Source: Maribacter sp.
GTDB taxonomy: Bacteria; Bacteroidota; Bacteroidia; Flavobacteriales; Flavobacteriaceae
Reading direction: 5' to 3'
Length of the DNA stretch: 47,981 nucleotides
Assembly (NCBI RefSeq): GCF_016744255.1
Contig: NZ_JADGES010000005.1
Span: 21,073 to 69,053 of the forward strand
Part shown: piece after piece, positions 14,795-23,019 of the stretch
Numbering within the stretch: position 1 is the first letter of the stretch
How the letters are laid out: each line of letters starts with the position of its first letter
Position numbers and translations under genes: made by a program
Notes under the pieces: generated by a model
Databases searched by the model: none
Seen by the model: the letters and a program-made list of their open reading frames with translations, nothing else
What the model was told of the DNA's origin: nothing

Positions 14795-15955
14795 ATGAAC
14801 ATAAAAATTTTAATTGCCTCTTTTATTTATTTTCTATCCTTTAATTCTTACGCACAAAATAGTGGAAAGGACAATATTGTTGGCTCTTTGTTCTCAATGG
14901 AATCTAAAATATTGAATGATGAGAGAGAGATTCAAATTTTCTTGCCCGATGGCTATTCAGATTCTAATGTAAGATATCCTGTCCTTTATGTTTTAGACGG
15001 ACAACGATATTTTTTACACGCTGTGAGCCTTCAAAAATCATTTATAGAATTTAAACAAACGCCTGAATTTATAATAGTTGGAATTTCAAAAAAAAAATCT
15101 GATAGAAATAGAAACTTTAGTATTAATTCCAAAAAGTACTTAGACTTCATTAAAGAGGAAGTCATCAAATATGTTGATACCCAATACAGAACGTCTGAAA
15201 AACGGATGCTATTCGGTTGGGCCTATGGTGGAGGTTTTGTTATAGAAACGATGACAATCGAACCAGACTTATTTGATGTTTACATTTCAGCAAGTCCATT
15301 TCCACTAAAAGAAAAAATAAACAAAATAGATAGCTTTCTTACGAAAAAACCAAATTTTAATAAACTATTATTTTTTAGTTCTGGAACAAATGAAGGTGTA
15401 GTAAAAGATGGAACGAATGAACTAAATATACTTTTAACAGACAAAGCTCCAAAAACAATGAATTGGGTTTTTAAAGAATTAGAAGGAGAAGAACATAGGT
15501 CTACACCATTCACTACGCTATATCACGGAATTAAGAAACACTTCAACTATTATCCTGAATTACAATTTAATAGCCTTGAAGAATTTTCTAAAACTGGTGG
15601 ATTATCTTATGTATATAATTATTATCAAAAAAGAGCTACTCAATTTGGGTTTTCAACTGATTTGTCTGATTGGACTATGTTTAGCATAACAAGAAACGCA
15701 ATAAGGGCAAATGATTTTAAGGAATTTCAAAAATTAATAAATGAATTTAAACCGACAGGATTTATCAGCAGATTAAGAATAACGAGAGCCTGCTCAATTG
15801 CCGAATTTTATTTAAAACACAAACGATATGACAAAGCAATTAACTTGTTCTTGTTTTTGGTAGAAAAACATCCGAACTCTGAAAGAGCTCTGAACGGATT
15901 AGGAGATACTTACAAAGAGTTAGAAAAAGAAAGCTTAAAAGAAAAACAAAAATAA
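14795..15955 (+). CDS. Esterase-fold (EntS/esterase D-like) secreted protein lacking the catalytic serine
   Basis: A 386-residue exported protein (signal peptide about 1-20, SYAQ-NS). Residues 25-260 follow the Esterase_D/enterochelin-esterase fold: 'YPVLYVLDGQRYF', 'FIIVGISKKKSDRNRNFS', 'YRTSEKRMLFGWAYGGGF', 'EPDLFDVYISASPFPL' and a late 'LEGEEHRSTPF' with the expected histidine. The nucleophile elbow should read G-H/W-S-x-G-G; here it is G-W-A-Y-G-G, Ala143 encoded by GCC at 15221-15223. The C-terminus (about 330-385) is a TPR-like helical pair. Either it is a non-catalytic binding protein or one base has changed (TCC to GCC). The rest of the gene is intact and not otherwise decayed. Confidence 0.8.
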   Translation: MNIKILIASFIYFLSFNSYAQNSGKDNIVGSLFSMESKILNDEREIQIFLPDGYSDSNVRYPVLYVLDGQRYFLHAVSLQKSFIEFKQTPEFIIVGISKKKSDRNRNFSINSKKYLDFIKEEVIKYVDTQYRTSEKRMLFGWAYGGGFVIETMTIEPDLFDVYISASPFPLKEKINKIDSFLTKKPNFNKLLFFSSGTNEGVVKDGTNELNILLTDKAPKTMNWVFKELEGEEHRSTPFTTLYHGIKKHFNYYPELQFNSLEEFSKTGGLSYVYNYYQKRATQFGFSTDLSDWTMFSITRNAIRANDFKEFQKLINEFKPTGFISRLRITRACSIAEFYLKHKRYDKAINLFLFLVEKHPNSERALNGLGDTYKELEKESLKEKQK

Positions 15956-15957
15956 AA

Positions 15958-16009
15958 CCCACAACAACATATAAAAGGCTTTAAAATACCTTTATGCGCA
16001 GCGTTGACA
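15958..16009 (+). repeat. Short (52-bp) attC-like spacer
   Basis: Begins right after the stop with CCCACAACAACATATAAAAGG, forms a small stem (ATAAAAGG with CCTTTAT around about 15971-15994) and ends GCGCAGCGTTGACA, junction GTTGACA at 16003-16009. Its size and layout resemble the shortest integron attC sites. Confidence 0.42.
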
Positions 16010-16024
16010 TTAATTTTAATAAAA

Positions 16025-17215
16025 ATGAGAACTATTTCTATAAAAAAAATTGCTAGTCTTATCTGTATACCCTTAACTGTAATAGCTTGTCATTCTCCAG
16101 CAGATATATCTGGAAAATTAGAAGGCGTAGAAAAGAAAAACATAAAAGTATACCTCATTGAGCCAGAAACTTTACGAGAGGTAGCAGCCTCCTATTTTGC
16201 AAAAGCTATAGATTCTGCTGTTGTAAACCCCGATGGTAGCTTTGCATTCTACAATTTACCAAAAATAAAAGAACCTGTATTGTTCCAATTAACCGTACAA
16301 CCGTCTGGAAAAGCTCCTAATCATTTACTAACAGATGACCCCACAAAGTCTAACTATATGCCTATTTTATGGCAATTAGGAGAGCCACTACAAATCACTG
16401 CCAAATGGAGTGAATTTCAAAAAAGCTTTTCTATGGAACACCCATCAGAAAATAATAAAGCATTGTTAAGCTTAAGAGATATTAACGTAAAAGCTTACCA
16501 AACCTATCTTGCAGAAAAACATTGGCAAATAGAAGATGGTAGTCAATTATTAGAAAAAGAACACGCTATATTACAATATAAGACCAAACTAATAAATTTT
16601 GCAGATAGCACACAGCACCTTATACCAGCATTGGTGGCATTAAGATGGGTAAGTCCTGAGAGTAATTATGAACGCGTGCCCGAATTTTTAGTGAATCAAT
16701 GTAACAAATGGAAGAAAAAACAACCAAACCATTCCTGGGTAAAACAGCTTTGCAAAGAAAGTAACCCCTCTAATCTACCAGTTTTAATAGGAGATGTTTT
16801 TCCTAATCTTAAACTTCCCATGCTAACAAAAGATACACTTACTATTAACAATCTATTAGGAAACAAACTTACTATTATAGACTTGTGGGCATCTTGGTGT
16901 GCTCCTTGCCGAAAGGAAAATCGTAACGTTTTAGCACCTATTTGGAATGATTACCATGACCAAGGTGTACAAATTGTTGCTTATGGTCTAGAAAGTAATG
17001 AGGCTAGTTGGAGAGCTGCTGTGAAGCGCGATGGTGCTAATCGGTGGTATCATGCATCCGATTTGCAAGGAGATGATGCCTTCTTCTTAAAAAAAATACG
17101 CGTTAAGACCATTCCGTCCAATTTTATTCTAGATGATAAGGGCGTGGTTATCGCTAAAAATGTTCATGGAAAAGCTTTAATAGAATTAGTAAAAAATTAT
17201 ATCACAAAGAAATAA
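16025..17215 (+). CDS. TlpA/ResA-like thioredoxin-fold lipoprotein
   Basis: A 396-residue lipoprotein (lipobox VIAC, Cys22) exposed to the periplasm. The N-terminal part ('DISGKLEGVEKKNIKVYLIEPETL..VNPDGSFAFYNLP') resembles the DUF4369 beta domain that precedes thioredoxin in many Bacteroidota proteins. The C-terminal domain (about 255-395) is an AhpC-TSA/Redoxin thioredoxin fold with W-C-A-P-C, the redox cysteines being C292 and C295, and the cis-proline segment 'VKTIPSNFILD'. It probably exchanges disulfides in the periplasm. The TTG at 16004 opens the frame seven codons earlier but is part of the junction GTTGACA, so the ATG at 16025, which gives a proper signal, is preferred. Confidence 0.88.
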   Translation: MRTISIKKIASLICIPLTVIACHSPADISGKLEGVEKKNIKVYLIEPETLREVAASYFAKAIDSAVVNPDGSFAFYNLPKIKEPVLFQLTVQPSGKAPNHLLTDDPTKSNYMPILWQLGEPLQITAKWSEFQKSFSMEHPSENNKALLSLRDINVKAYQTYLAEKHWQIEDGSQLLEKEHAILQYKTKLINFADSTQHLIPALVALRWVSPESNYERVPEFLVNQCNKWKKKQPNHSWVKQLCKESNPSNLPVLIGDVFPNLKLPMLTKDTLTINNLLGNKLTIIDLWASWCAPCRKENRNVLAPIWNDYHDQGVQIVAYGLESNEASWRAAVKRDGANRWYHASDLQGDDAFFLKKIRVKTIPSNFILDDKGVVIAKNVHGKALIELVKNYITKK

Positions 17216-17390
17216 TAAATTACTACCTATAACATCCCTCTTGGCAACAAGCTCTGAAAATCCAACACTCAGTAAAGCACATTTCATTTTGCTCGTGCCT
17301 CACAAATTTAAAAGAGCTTTCATTCCAACGCTAGCAAGTTTTTGGAATAAAGACAGTAGCTAATAGCGTGTATAAAACATAGAGAATATG
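17216..17390 (+). repeat. Cassette-end spacer of a third type
   Basis: Starts after the stop with CTATAACATCC, then TTGGCAACAAGCTCTGAAAAT, a palindromic patch around AAGAGCTTTCATTCC and AACGCTAGCAAG, and ends near GTAGCTAATAGCGTGTATAAAA. GCTAGC and GCTAATAGC are locally palindromic. It resembles spacers I recall from other flavobacterial genomes but shares little with family I. Confidence 0.35.
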
Positions 17391-17402
17391 TACTCTTCGA
17401 GA

Positions 17403-17424
17403 GGTTTTTGTATATTTACAAAGT
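17403..17424 (+). promoter_or_regulatory. Promoter-like block shared with family I repeats
   Basis: GGTTTTTGTATATTTACAAAGT here matches the TTTTGYGTATTTTTATAAAGT block that occurs once in each family I repeat, including the following GCCAAAT. It contains TATATTTA, close to the Bacteroidota -7 element TAnnTTTG, and lies 16 bp upstream of the DUF2071 start codon. This suggests the block in the repeats is a promoter. Confidence 0.4.
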
Positions 17425-17439
17425 ACGCCAAATTAATAA

Positions 17440-18180
17440 ATGACAATACAAAAAATATTAAATACAACTAAACACAGACCTTGGAAAATGCCCACTGAAA
17501 AATGGAAATTTTATCAAGAGTGGAATAATGCAATATTTCTTCATTGGCAAGTAGAATTATCCGAATTAAAAAAGTTTGTTCCCAAGGAACTTGAAATTGA
17601 CCTTTTTGACGGAAAACCTTGGATTTCGGTTGTTGCTTTTACAATGGAAAAAATAAGACCCAAAAACATACCTTCTTTTCCTCTAATTTCGAATTTTGAT
17701 GAAATTAATATCCGAACATATGTAAAATCAAATAACAAAACTGGCGTATATTTTTTGAGCATCGAAGGCGGAAAAAGTTTGTCTTGTAAAGTTGCAAAAG
17801 GAGTGTCTGAACTTCCATATAGATTTTCAAAAATTAAACGAACTAAAAACCAATACGAATCCAATAACTCAGAATTTAATGACAAATTGAATATTCAGTT
17901 TACCATTGGAAAAGGAATTACGGAAAAAATAGAATTAGAAAAATGGCTGACTGAAAGATATGCTCTTTTTCAAGATACACAAAGGTCAATTAACGAATTT
18001 GAAATTCATCATTTGGAATGGCCAATTAATGAAATTGACTTGAAAAATTTAAAATTTAATTATTCAAGATTTAACAAACTAATTAAAAACGAACCGAACA
18101 AAATTCAATACTCAAAAGGAGTAAAAGTTATTGCATGGGGAAAGAATAAAAAAGAAAAAACGAGCTACAATACCATATAA
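17440..18180 (+). CDS. YqjF/DUF2071-family protein
   Basis: A 246-residue cytoplasmic protein matching the YqjF (DUF2071) family: 'FYQEWNNAIFLHWQVELSELKKFVPKELEIDLFDGKPWISVVAFTMEKIRP' near the N-terminus, 'NIRTYVKSNNKTGVYFLSIEGGKSLS' in the middle and 'LEKWLTERYALFQD' near residue 170. The length fits a full-length member. The family has an acetoacetate-decarboxylase-like fold, but the reaction is unknown. It is the last intact gene of the accessory region. Confidence 0.87.
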   Translation: MTIQKILNTTKHRPWKMPTEKWKFYQEWNNAIFLHWQVELSELKKFVPKELEIDLFDGKPWISVVAFTMEKIRPKNIPSFPLISNFDEINIRTYVKSNNKTGVYFLSIEGGKSLSCKVAKGVSELPYRFSKIKRTKNQYESNNSEFNDKLNIQFTIGKGITEKIELEKWLTERYALFQDTQRSINEFEIHHLEWPINEIDLKNLKFNYSRFNKLIKNEPNKIQYSKGVKVIAWGKNKKEKTSYNTI

Positions 18181-18305
18181 AATTAATTACTTAAAACACC
18201 TTATCATAAATTCCTAATTGACGTAAATGGCAGGCCTAAACCCAACTTAAATTATAAAATAGCACAATCTTACAGATTAATAAAGTGCATAATAGGGACC
18301 TTTGA

Positions 18306-18512
18306 AATATTAAAAAAAGGGTATTGGGTAATTATTACCAGAATATTTTTAGTACCATAAAAGAAGGTCTTAATATACTATTAATTAACCCTGTATTTAA
18401 CACTCCAGAGCTGAAAGGAATAACAGTAAACCATTCAAATTTTGGTTCGGAATAGATACAACTAGATTTAGATTCTTTTACCCATAAAAAATCTATTAAA
18501 ACTGCAACATAA
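18306..18512 (+). pseudogene. C-terminal remnant of a ChbG/polysaccharide-deacetylase-like gene
   Basis: An open frame reads VLGNYYQNIFSTIKEGLNIL, LINPVFNTPELKGITVNHSN, FGSE, TAG (18453), then IQLDLDSFTHKKSIKTAT, TAA. This resembles the end of ChbG/YdjC-like or polysaccharide-deacetylase-like proteins ('L..G..E.L.HP..D..EM..IT..HP..G.EWR..D.DFF'), with the tryptophan codon after GSE turned into TAG. The N-terminal two thirds are missing. The other parts of the 18181-18565 gap hold nothing I recognise. The remnant marks the right edge of the accessory DNA. Confidence 0.5.
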
Positions 18513-18565
18513 TAATATTCAACTAATAATGTGGAAAAAAAATCTAAGAAGCTTAAAAATAATTC

Positions 18566-19570
18566 CTAAAAAGTCTCTTTATATTTCTCTATAATATACT
18601 GGGCTGCTTTTACAGGTGAAATCTTAGAAGAAATAATAGCTTTTTCTAACTCTTTTAATTGCTTCGCAATAGCGTCTGAGCCATAGAATAAGTTTTTTAA
18701 TTCCTCATTAATATTATTATACATCCATTGGATTTGCTGTTGGTTTCTGTTTTTTAAGAAATAACCATTTTCATCTACCAACTCTTTAAACTTTAAAACG
18801 GTTTCCCAAACTTTATCAATCCCTATATTTTTAATGGCAGAGGCTGTACTTACTTCTGGGCTCCATCCAGATTCTGACAAAGGAAAAATATGTAAGGCAT
18901 TCTGGTATTGCCTTTTTGCCAACTCGCTCATTCTTACATTATCGCCATCGGCTTTATTAATGACCACCATATCTGCCATTTCCATGATTCCCTTCTTAAT
19001 TCCTTGCAGCTCATCTCCTGCTCCTGCTAACATTAAGAGTAAAAAGAAATCTGTCATACCATGTACTGCAGTTTCAGATTGCCCAACTCCTACGGTTTCA
19101 ATTAAAATAACATCATAACCACCAGCTTCACAAAGAAACATCGCTTCGCCGGTTTTATTAGCTACACCTCCCAGAGTATCGCCAGAAGCAGAAGGGCGTA
19201 TATAGGCTTCTTCTAAAGTAGCTAATTCTTCCATTCTTGTTTTATCGCCAAGAATACTACCTCTAGAACGCTGACTACTAGGGTCTATAGATAAAATGGC
19301 CACTTTATGCCCTAGTGTAACCAAATGCTTTCCAAAAACTTCAATAAACGTACTCTTCCCTACGCCAGGAACACCCGTAATACCAATCCGTATAGAATTA
19401 CCAGAACTCGGTAAAACTCCTTGTATAATATCTTTTGCTAAAATCTTATCGCTCTCTAAATTACTTTCTATTACGGTAATAGCTCTAGATAAAATAACAC
19501 GACTTCCCTCTAAAATTCCTTCAATATATTGTTCGGCAGTTAATCTGCTTTTAGCTTTATAATTTTTCAT
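18566..19570 (-). CDS. meaB: Methylmalonyl-CoA mutase-associated GTPase MeaB
   Basis: A G3E-family P-loop GTPase chaperone that gates cobalamin loading of methylmalonyl-CoA mutase. Motifs: Walker A 'GITGVPGVGKSTF', 'LSIDPSSQRSRGSILGDKTRM', 'IRPSASGDTLGGVA', Walker B region 'VILIETVGVGQSE' and the guanine-specificity motif 'VINKADGDN'. The ATG at 19570 (MKNYKAKSRLT) gives 334 residues, the usual length; an ATG 11 codons upstream is in frame but its sequence is not family-like. The mutase subunits are not in the window. The neighbouring gene across the spacer encodes a B12-binding-type radical SAM protein, which may be coincidental. Confidence 0.93.
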   Translation of the reverse strand: MKNYKAKSRLTAEQYIEGILEGSRVILSRAITVIESNLESDKILAKDIIQGVLPSSGNSIRIGITGVPGVGKSTFIEVFGKHLVTLGHKVAILSIDPSSQRSRGSILGDKTRMEELATLEEAYIRPSASGDTLGGVANKTGEAMFLCEAGGYDVILIETVGVGQSETAVHGMTDFFLLLMLAGAGDELQGIKKGIMEMADMVVINKADGDNVRMSELAKRQYQNALHIFPLSESGWSPEVSTASAIKNIGIDKVWETVLKFKELVDENGYFLKNRNQQQIQWMYNNINEELKNLFYGSDAIAKQLKELEKAIISSKISPVKAAQYIIEKYKETF

Positions 19571-19603
19571 CCTAATGTATGCTCTATTGCATATTTTATA
19601 CAT

Positions 19604-19976
19604 TTTACACTTAAAAATTCTATTTTAAAAGATTAAATCACTAAAAAACAATCGGTTATAAATCCCTTAAAAAGAACCTTAATTACCTATTAAAGATACC
19701 TAAAAATTAAAAGAATATCTTTCTTTTCCCTTTCCGATTTATTAAAAAATAACCACCATAAATTACGATATAAAAAACAAGAAGCAACAACAGAATAAGA
19801 GTAAGCTACCTCGAGACAATCTCAAAAGGCATTCATAGGAAAACAACCTTAAAATTTCGAGGCAAGCCTCGGAGCATTTAAATCTCGATTATCGAGTAAA
19901 CCCAATACAACAAACCCATTGTCTTTCTATTTTGCTTTATCTTTACCGCCTATCTACTTAAAAACAAAATAGGCTT
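19604..19976. other. Intergenic region carrying a dispersed repeat
   Basis: A divergent spacer of about 370 bp between meaB and the radical SAM gene. It is AT-rich apart from the 96-bp repeat at 19805-19900. No small gene found; promoters for both genes must lie here but no clear TAnnTTTG was identified. Confidence 0.6.
19805..19900 (+). repeat. 96-bp dispersed structured repeat, copy 2
   Basis: Gapless match to 1773-1868. The second stem is kept (CGAGG with CCTCG) and the third is a perfect palindrome here (CTCGAT, T, ATCGAG at 19883-19895), while the first stem is broken. Copies lie in the same orientation 18 kb apart, one in accessory DNA and one in backbone. Confidence 0.75.
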
Positions 19977-22166
19977 TTGAAAGATATTTTACTTATTACT
20001 CCCCCATTTACACAATTAAATACGCCCTACCCTGCAACTGCCTATTTAAAAGGGTTTTTAAACACTAAAAATAAGAGTGTCTACCAAATGGATTTAGGCA
20101 TGGAGGTTATCTTACAACTCTTCACCAAAGAAAAATTGCAGCTTGTTTTTAATACTGCCTTTGAAAATAAGACTATAGTTTCCGATAACGCACAACGTAT
20201 CTATGCGCTTAGAGATTCGTATTTAAAGTACATAGCAGATATTATTCGTTTTTTACAAGGGAAAAATCAAACTTTTGCTAGGCTCATATGTACCGACCAT
20301 TTTCTTCCCAGAGCTTCTCGTTTTAACCAACTCGATGATTTAGACTGGGCCTTTGGAACCATGGGTTTACAAGATAAAGCCAAACATTTATGTACGCTGC
20401 TTTTAGAAGATTTATCGGACTTTATAATTGAATGCGTCGATGGTAATTTTGGATTTAGTAGATATGCTGAAAGTCTTGGCCGTAGTGCCAATGATTTTAA
20501 CGAATTGTATGATGAATTACAAGAAGAAATCACCTTTATAGATGCTATTACTTTAGACCTTCTAGAAGATATTCTGGAAGAAACTAAACCACGAATAGTA
20601 TGTTTCTCGGTTCCTTTTCCTGGGAATTTATACAGCGCTTTTCGTTGTGCCCAATATATAAAAGCTCACTTTCCTAATATTAAGGTTGCTATGGGCGGCG
20701 GTTTTCCGAATACCGAATTACGCCAAGTTACAGACACGAGAGTATTTTCTTTTTTCGACTTTATTACTTTAGATGATGGAGAGCTACCTATAGAATTACT
20801 CCTTAAAAACATACTTTTAGAAGGCAATGGTGAAAAAGAATACAAACGCACTTTAGTAGTAGAAAACGGAAAGATTACATACAAAAACTGTAGCCTTCCT
20901 GACTATAAACAAAATCAATTAGGAACTCCCGATTATTCTGATCTACTACTAGACCAATATCTTTCTGTTATTGAAATTGCTAATCCAATGCACAGTCTTT
21001 GGAGCGATGGCAGATGGAATAAACTAACCATGGCACACGGTTGTTATTGGGGTAAATGCACATTTTGCGATATTTCTCTAGATTATATTAAGCTTTATGA
21101 ACCTATTACTGCCAATATATTGGTAGACCGTATGGAAGAAATTATTGCCCAAACGGGAGAAACAGGATTTCATTTTGTAGACGAAGCGGCACCTCCGGCA
21201 TTAATGAAAAGTCTTGCTATTGAAATTATTAAAAGAAAGCTAACCGTAACCTGGTGGACCAATATTCGTTTTGAGAAAAACTTTACCAAAGACCTTTGCC
21301 TATTGCTACAAGCATCTGGTTGTATTGCCGTCTCTGGTGGTTTAGAAGTAGCATCGGACAGATTACTTAAACTCATTGATAAAGGGGTTACTGTAGAACA
21401 AGTAGCTAGAGTTACGCGTAATTTTACAGAAGCCAACATTATGGTGCATTGCTATTTAATGTACGGCTACCCCACCCAGACCATTCAAGAAACGGTAGAC
21501 AGTTTAGAAATGGTACGGCAGTTATTTAAAATTGGTGTATTACAATCTGGTTTTTGGCATCAATTTGCCCTAACAGCACACAGCCCAGTTGGTATAAACC
21601 CTAAGGATTATGCCATTACACCACATCATAAAAATATTACCTTTGCTAATAACGATGTAGAATTTACAGACCACACAGGCATAGACCATACACAATTTAG
21701 CTATGGATTAAAAAAGTCGTTATTTAATTTTATGTATGGAGTAAGCTTTGAATTGCCTTTACAAGATTGGTTCAATTTTAAAATTCCAAAAACTTCCATT
21801 CATCCAGATTATATTTATAATGCCTTGGAAAACGAGCTACCAAAAGCTCCTAAACCCCAACAAAAAGTATATTGGTTAGGTACTATACCACAACTTAGTT
21901 ACCTATCTAAATCTAAAAGAGGAATTACCAGAGAATCGGCGGTATTACATTTTCATGAACACAGAGAATCCTTCTCTATTTCTTTAGAAAAAGAACATGG
22001 GGAATGGTTGGTTAACAAATTAGCAGAACTTCAAATCTCTGAAAACAAAGCCATTTCATTCGCTAACCTAAAGACCAACTTTGAGGTTCATTTTGAACAT
22101 TTTGAGCTTTTTTGGTCTTCTAAAGCCATACAAAAGCTACGTAACAAAGGCTTATTATTGTTTTAA
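19977..22166 (+). CDS. B12-binding-domain-type radical SAM protein
   Basis: A 729-residue predicted radical S-adenosylmethionine enzyme. The N-terminus ('DILLITPPFTQLNTPYPATAYLKGFL') and the segment 'RIVCFSVPFPGNLYSAFRCAQYIK..VAMGGGFPN' (about 200-245) resemble a cobalamin-binding Rossmann domain, though the His ligand motif DxHxxG is not seen. The [4Fe-4S] motif is C356-Y-W-G-K-C361-T-F-C364, i.e. CX4CX2C with one extra residue. 'ETGFHFVDEAAPP' and 'IAVSGGLEVASDRLLKLIDKG' are typical of the SAM barrel. The C-terminal 100 residues look like a separate winged-helix-like domain. The start is TTG (19977). Reaction unknown; no RiPP precursor was found beside it. Confidence 0.82.
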   Translation: MKDILLITPPFTQLNTPYPATAYLKGFLNTKNKSVYQMDLGMEVILQLFTKEKLQLVFNTAFENKTIVSDNAQRIYALRDSYLKYIADIIRFLQGKNQTFARLICTDHFLPRASRFNQLDDLDWAFGTMGLQDKAKHLCTLLLEDLSDFIIECVDGNFGFSRYAESLGRSANDFNELYDELQEEITFIDAITLDLLEDILEETKPRIVCFSVPFPGNLYSAFRCAQYIKAHFPNIKVAMGGGFPNTELRQVTDTRVFSFFDFITLDDGELPIELLLKNILLEGNGEKEYKRTLVVENGKITYKNCSLPDYKQNQLGTPDYSDLLLDQYLSVIEIANPMHSLWSDGRWNKLTMAHGCYWGKCTFCDISLDYIKLYEPITANILVDRMEEIIAQTGETGFHFVDEAAPPALMKSLAIEIIKRKLTVTWWTNIRFEKNFTKDLCLLLQASGCIAVSGGLEVASDRLLKLIDKGVTVEQVARVTRNFTEANIMVHCYLMYGYPTQTIQETVDSLEMVRQLFKIGVLQSGFWHQFALTAHSPVGINPKDYAITPHHKNITFANNDVEFTDHTGIDHTQFSYGLKKSLFNFMYGVSFELPLQDWFNFKIPKTSIHPDYIYNALENELPKAPKPQQKVYWLGTIPQLSYLSKSKRGITRESAVLHFHEHRESFSISLEKEHGEWLVNKLAELQISENKAISFANLKTNFEVHFEHFELFWSSKAIQKLRNKGLLLF

Positions 22167-22311
22167 TTGTGCTTAAAACAAGGGTATAGCATTTTTAAAT
22201 TACTCCAAAAATAATTAAATTATCTGCAAAATATTTCTTAATATTATAGTAGACTATTAAAATTTTAACATTAATATTCTTACAAAATTAAATGCTTAAT
22301 ATTTTCTTTAG

Positions 22312-22887
22312 ATGACTACCAAAACACAACTCTACTTTAAAAATGATGAAGAATGGCGTCAATGGCTTTTCAATAATCATCATAACGAAGAGGGGGTTTA
22401 TTTAATTTTCTATAAAATAGACCATCCTATGGAAAGCATGCGCTGGGAAGAAGCTGTAAAAGTGGCATTGTGCTATGGATGGATTGACAGTACCGTTAAA
22501 AGCCTTGGCGATGGAAAAAGACAGCAATATTTTTGTCCAAGAAAACAAAAAAGTGTCTGGAGCAAGCTTAATAAAACCTACATAAAGCAGCTTATTAAAA
22601 ATGAATTAATGCACGAAAGTGGATTAATAAAAATGAAACAAGCTAAGAAAGACGGCTCCTGGACTGTTTTAGATAATGTTGAAAATGGCATAATTCCTAA
22701 AGATTTACGAATAGCCTTTAATCAAAACGAAAGTGCTTTCGTTAATTACTCTAACTTCAGCCGCAGTTATAGAAAGAGTTATCTATACTGGCTCAATCAG
22801 GCCAAAAGAGAGGTTACTAGGCAAAAAAGAATTACGGAAATAATTAAACTTTGCTCTCAGAATATAAAATCTAGAGGAAACTGGTAG
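22312..22887 (+). CDS. YdeI/OmpD-associated family protein
   Basis: A 191-residue cytoplasmic protein of the YdeI-like family. Signature segments are 'EWRQWLFNNHHNEEGVYLIFYK', 'RWEEAVKVALCYGWIDSTVKSL', 'RQQYFCPRKQKSVWSKLNKTYIKQLI' and the C-terminal 'LYWLNQAKREVTRQKRITEIIKL'. The family is annotated in places as bacteriocin protection, but its biochemical role is unsettled. Stand-alone gene, full length. Confidence 0.9.
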   Translation: MTTKTQLYFKNDEEWRQWLFNNHHNEEGVYLIFYKIDHPMESMRWEEAVKVALCYGWIDSTVKSLGDGKRQQYFCPRKQKSVWSKLNKTYIKQLIKNELMHESGLIKMKQAKKDGSWTVLDNVENGIIPKDLRIAFNQNESAFVNYSNFSRSYRKSYLYWLNQAKREVTRQKRITEIIKLCSQNIKSRGNW

Positions 22888-23019
22888 AACTAACAAAATT
22901 GGCTCTTCCTATTATTTTTCCAAGCAACCCAATAGTACATCTTGTAATTTCGTTTTCTTACCTCCTTTTTTTCTTTTGTTTTTGCTATATTTAAGCGACT
23001 AATTAATGAAAAAAAATAA

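Noticed and set aside
16004-16024. TTG start for the TlpA-like protein
   Set aside because: The TTG belongs to the GTTGACA junction, and the ATG at 16025 gives a standard lipoprotein signal.
1-18512. CRISPR array
   Set aside because: The repeats are long, widely and irregularly spaced with genes between them, and no cas genes are present.
19977-22887. RiPP biosynthesis locus around the radical SAM gene
   Set aside because: No small precursor peptide, transporter or peptidase gene is adjacent.
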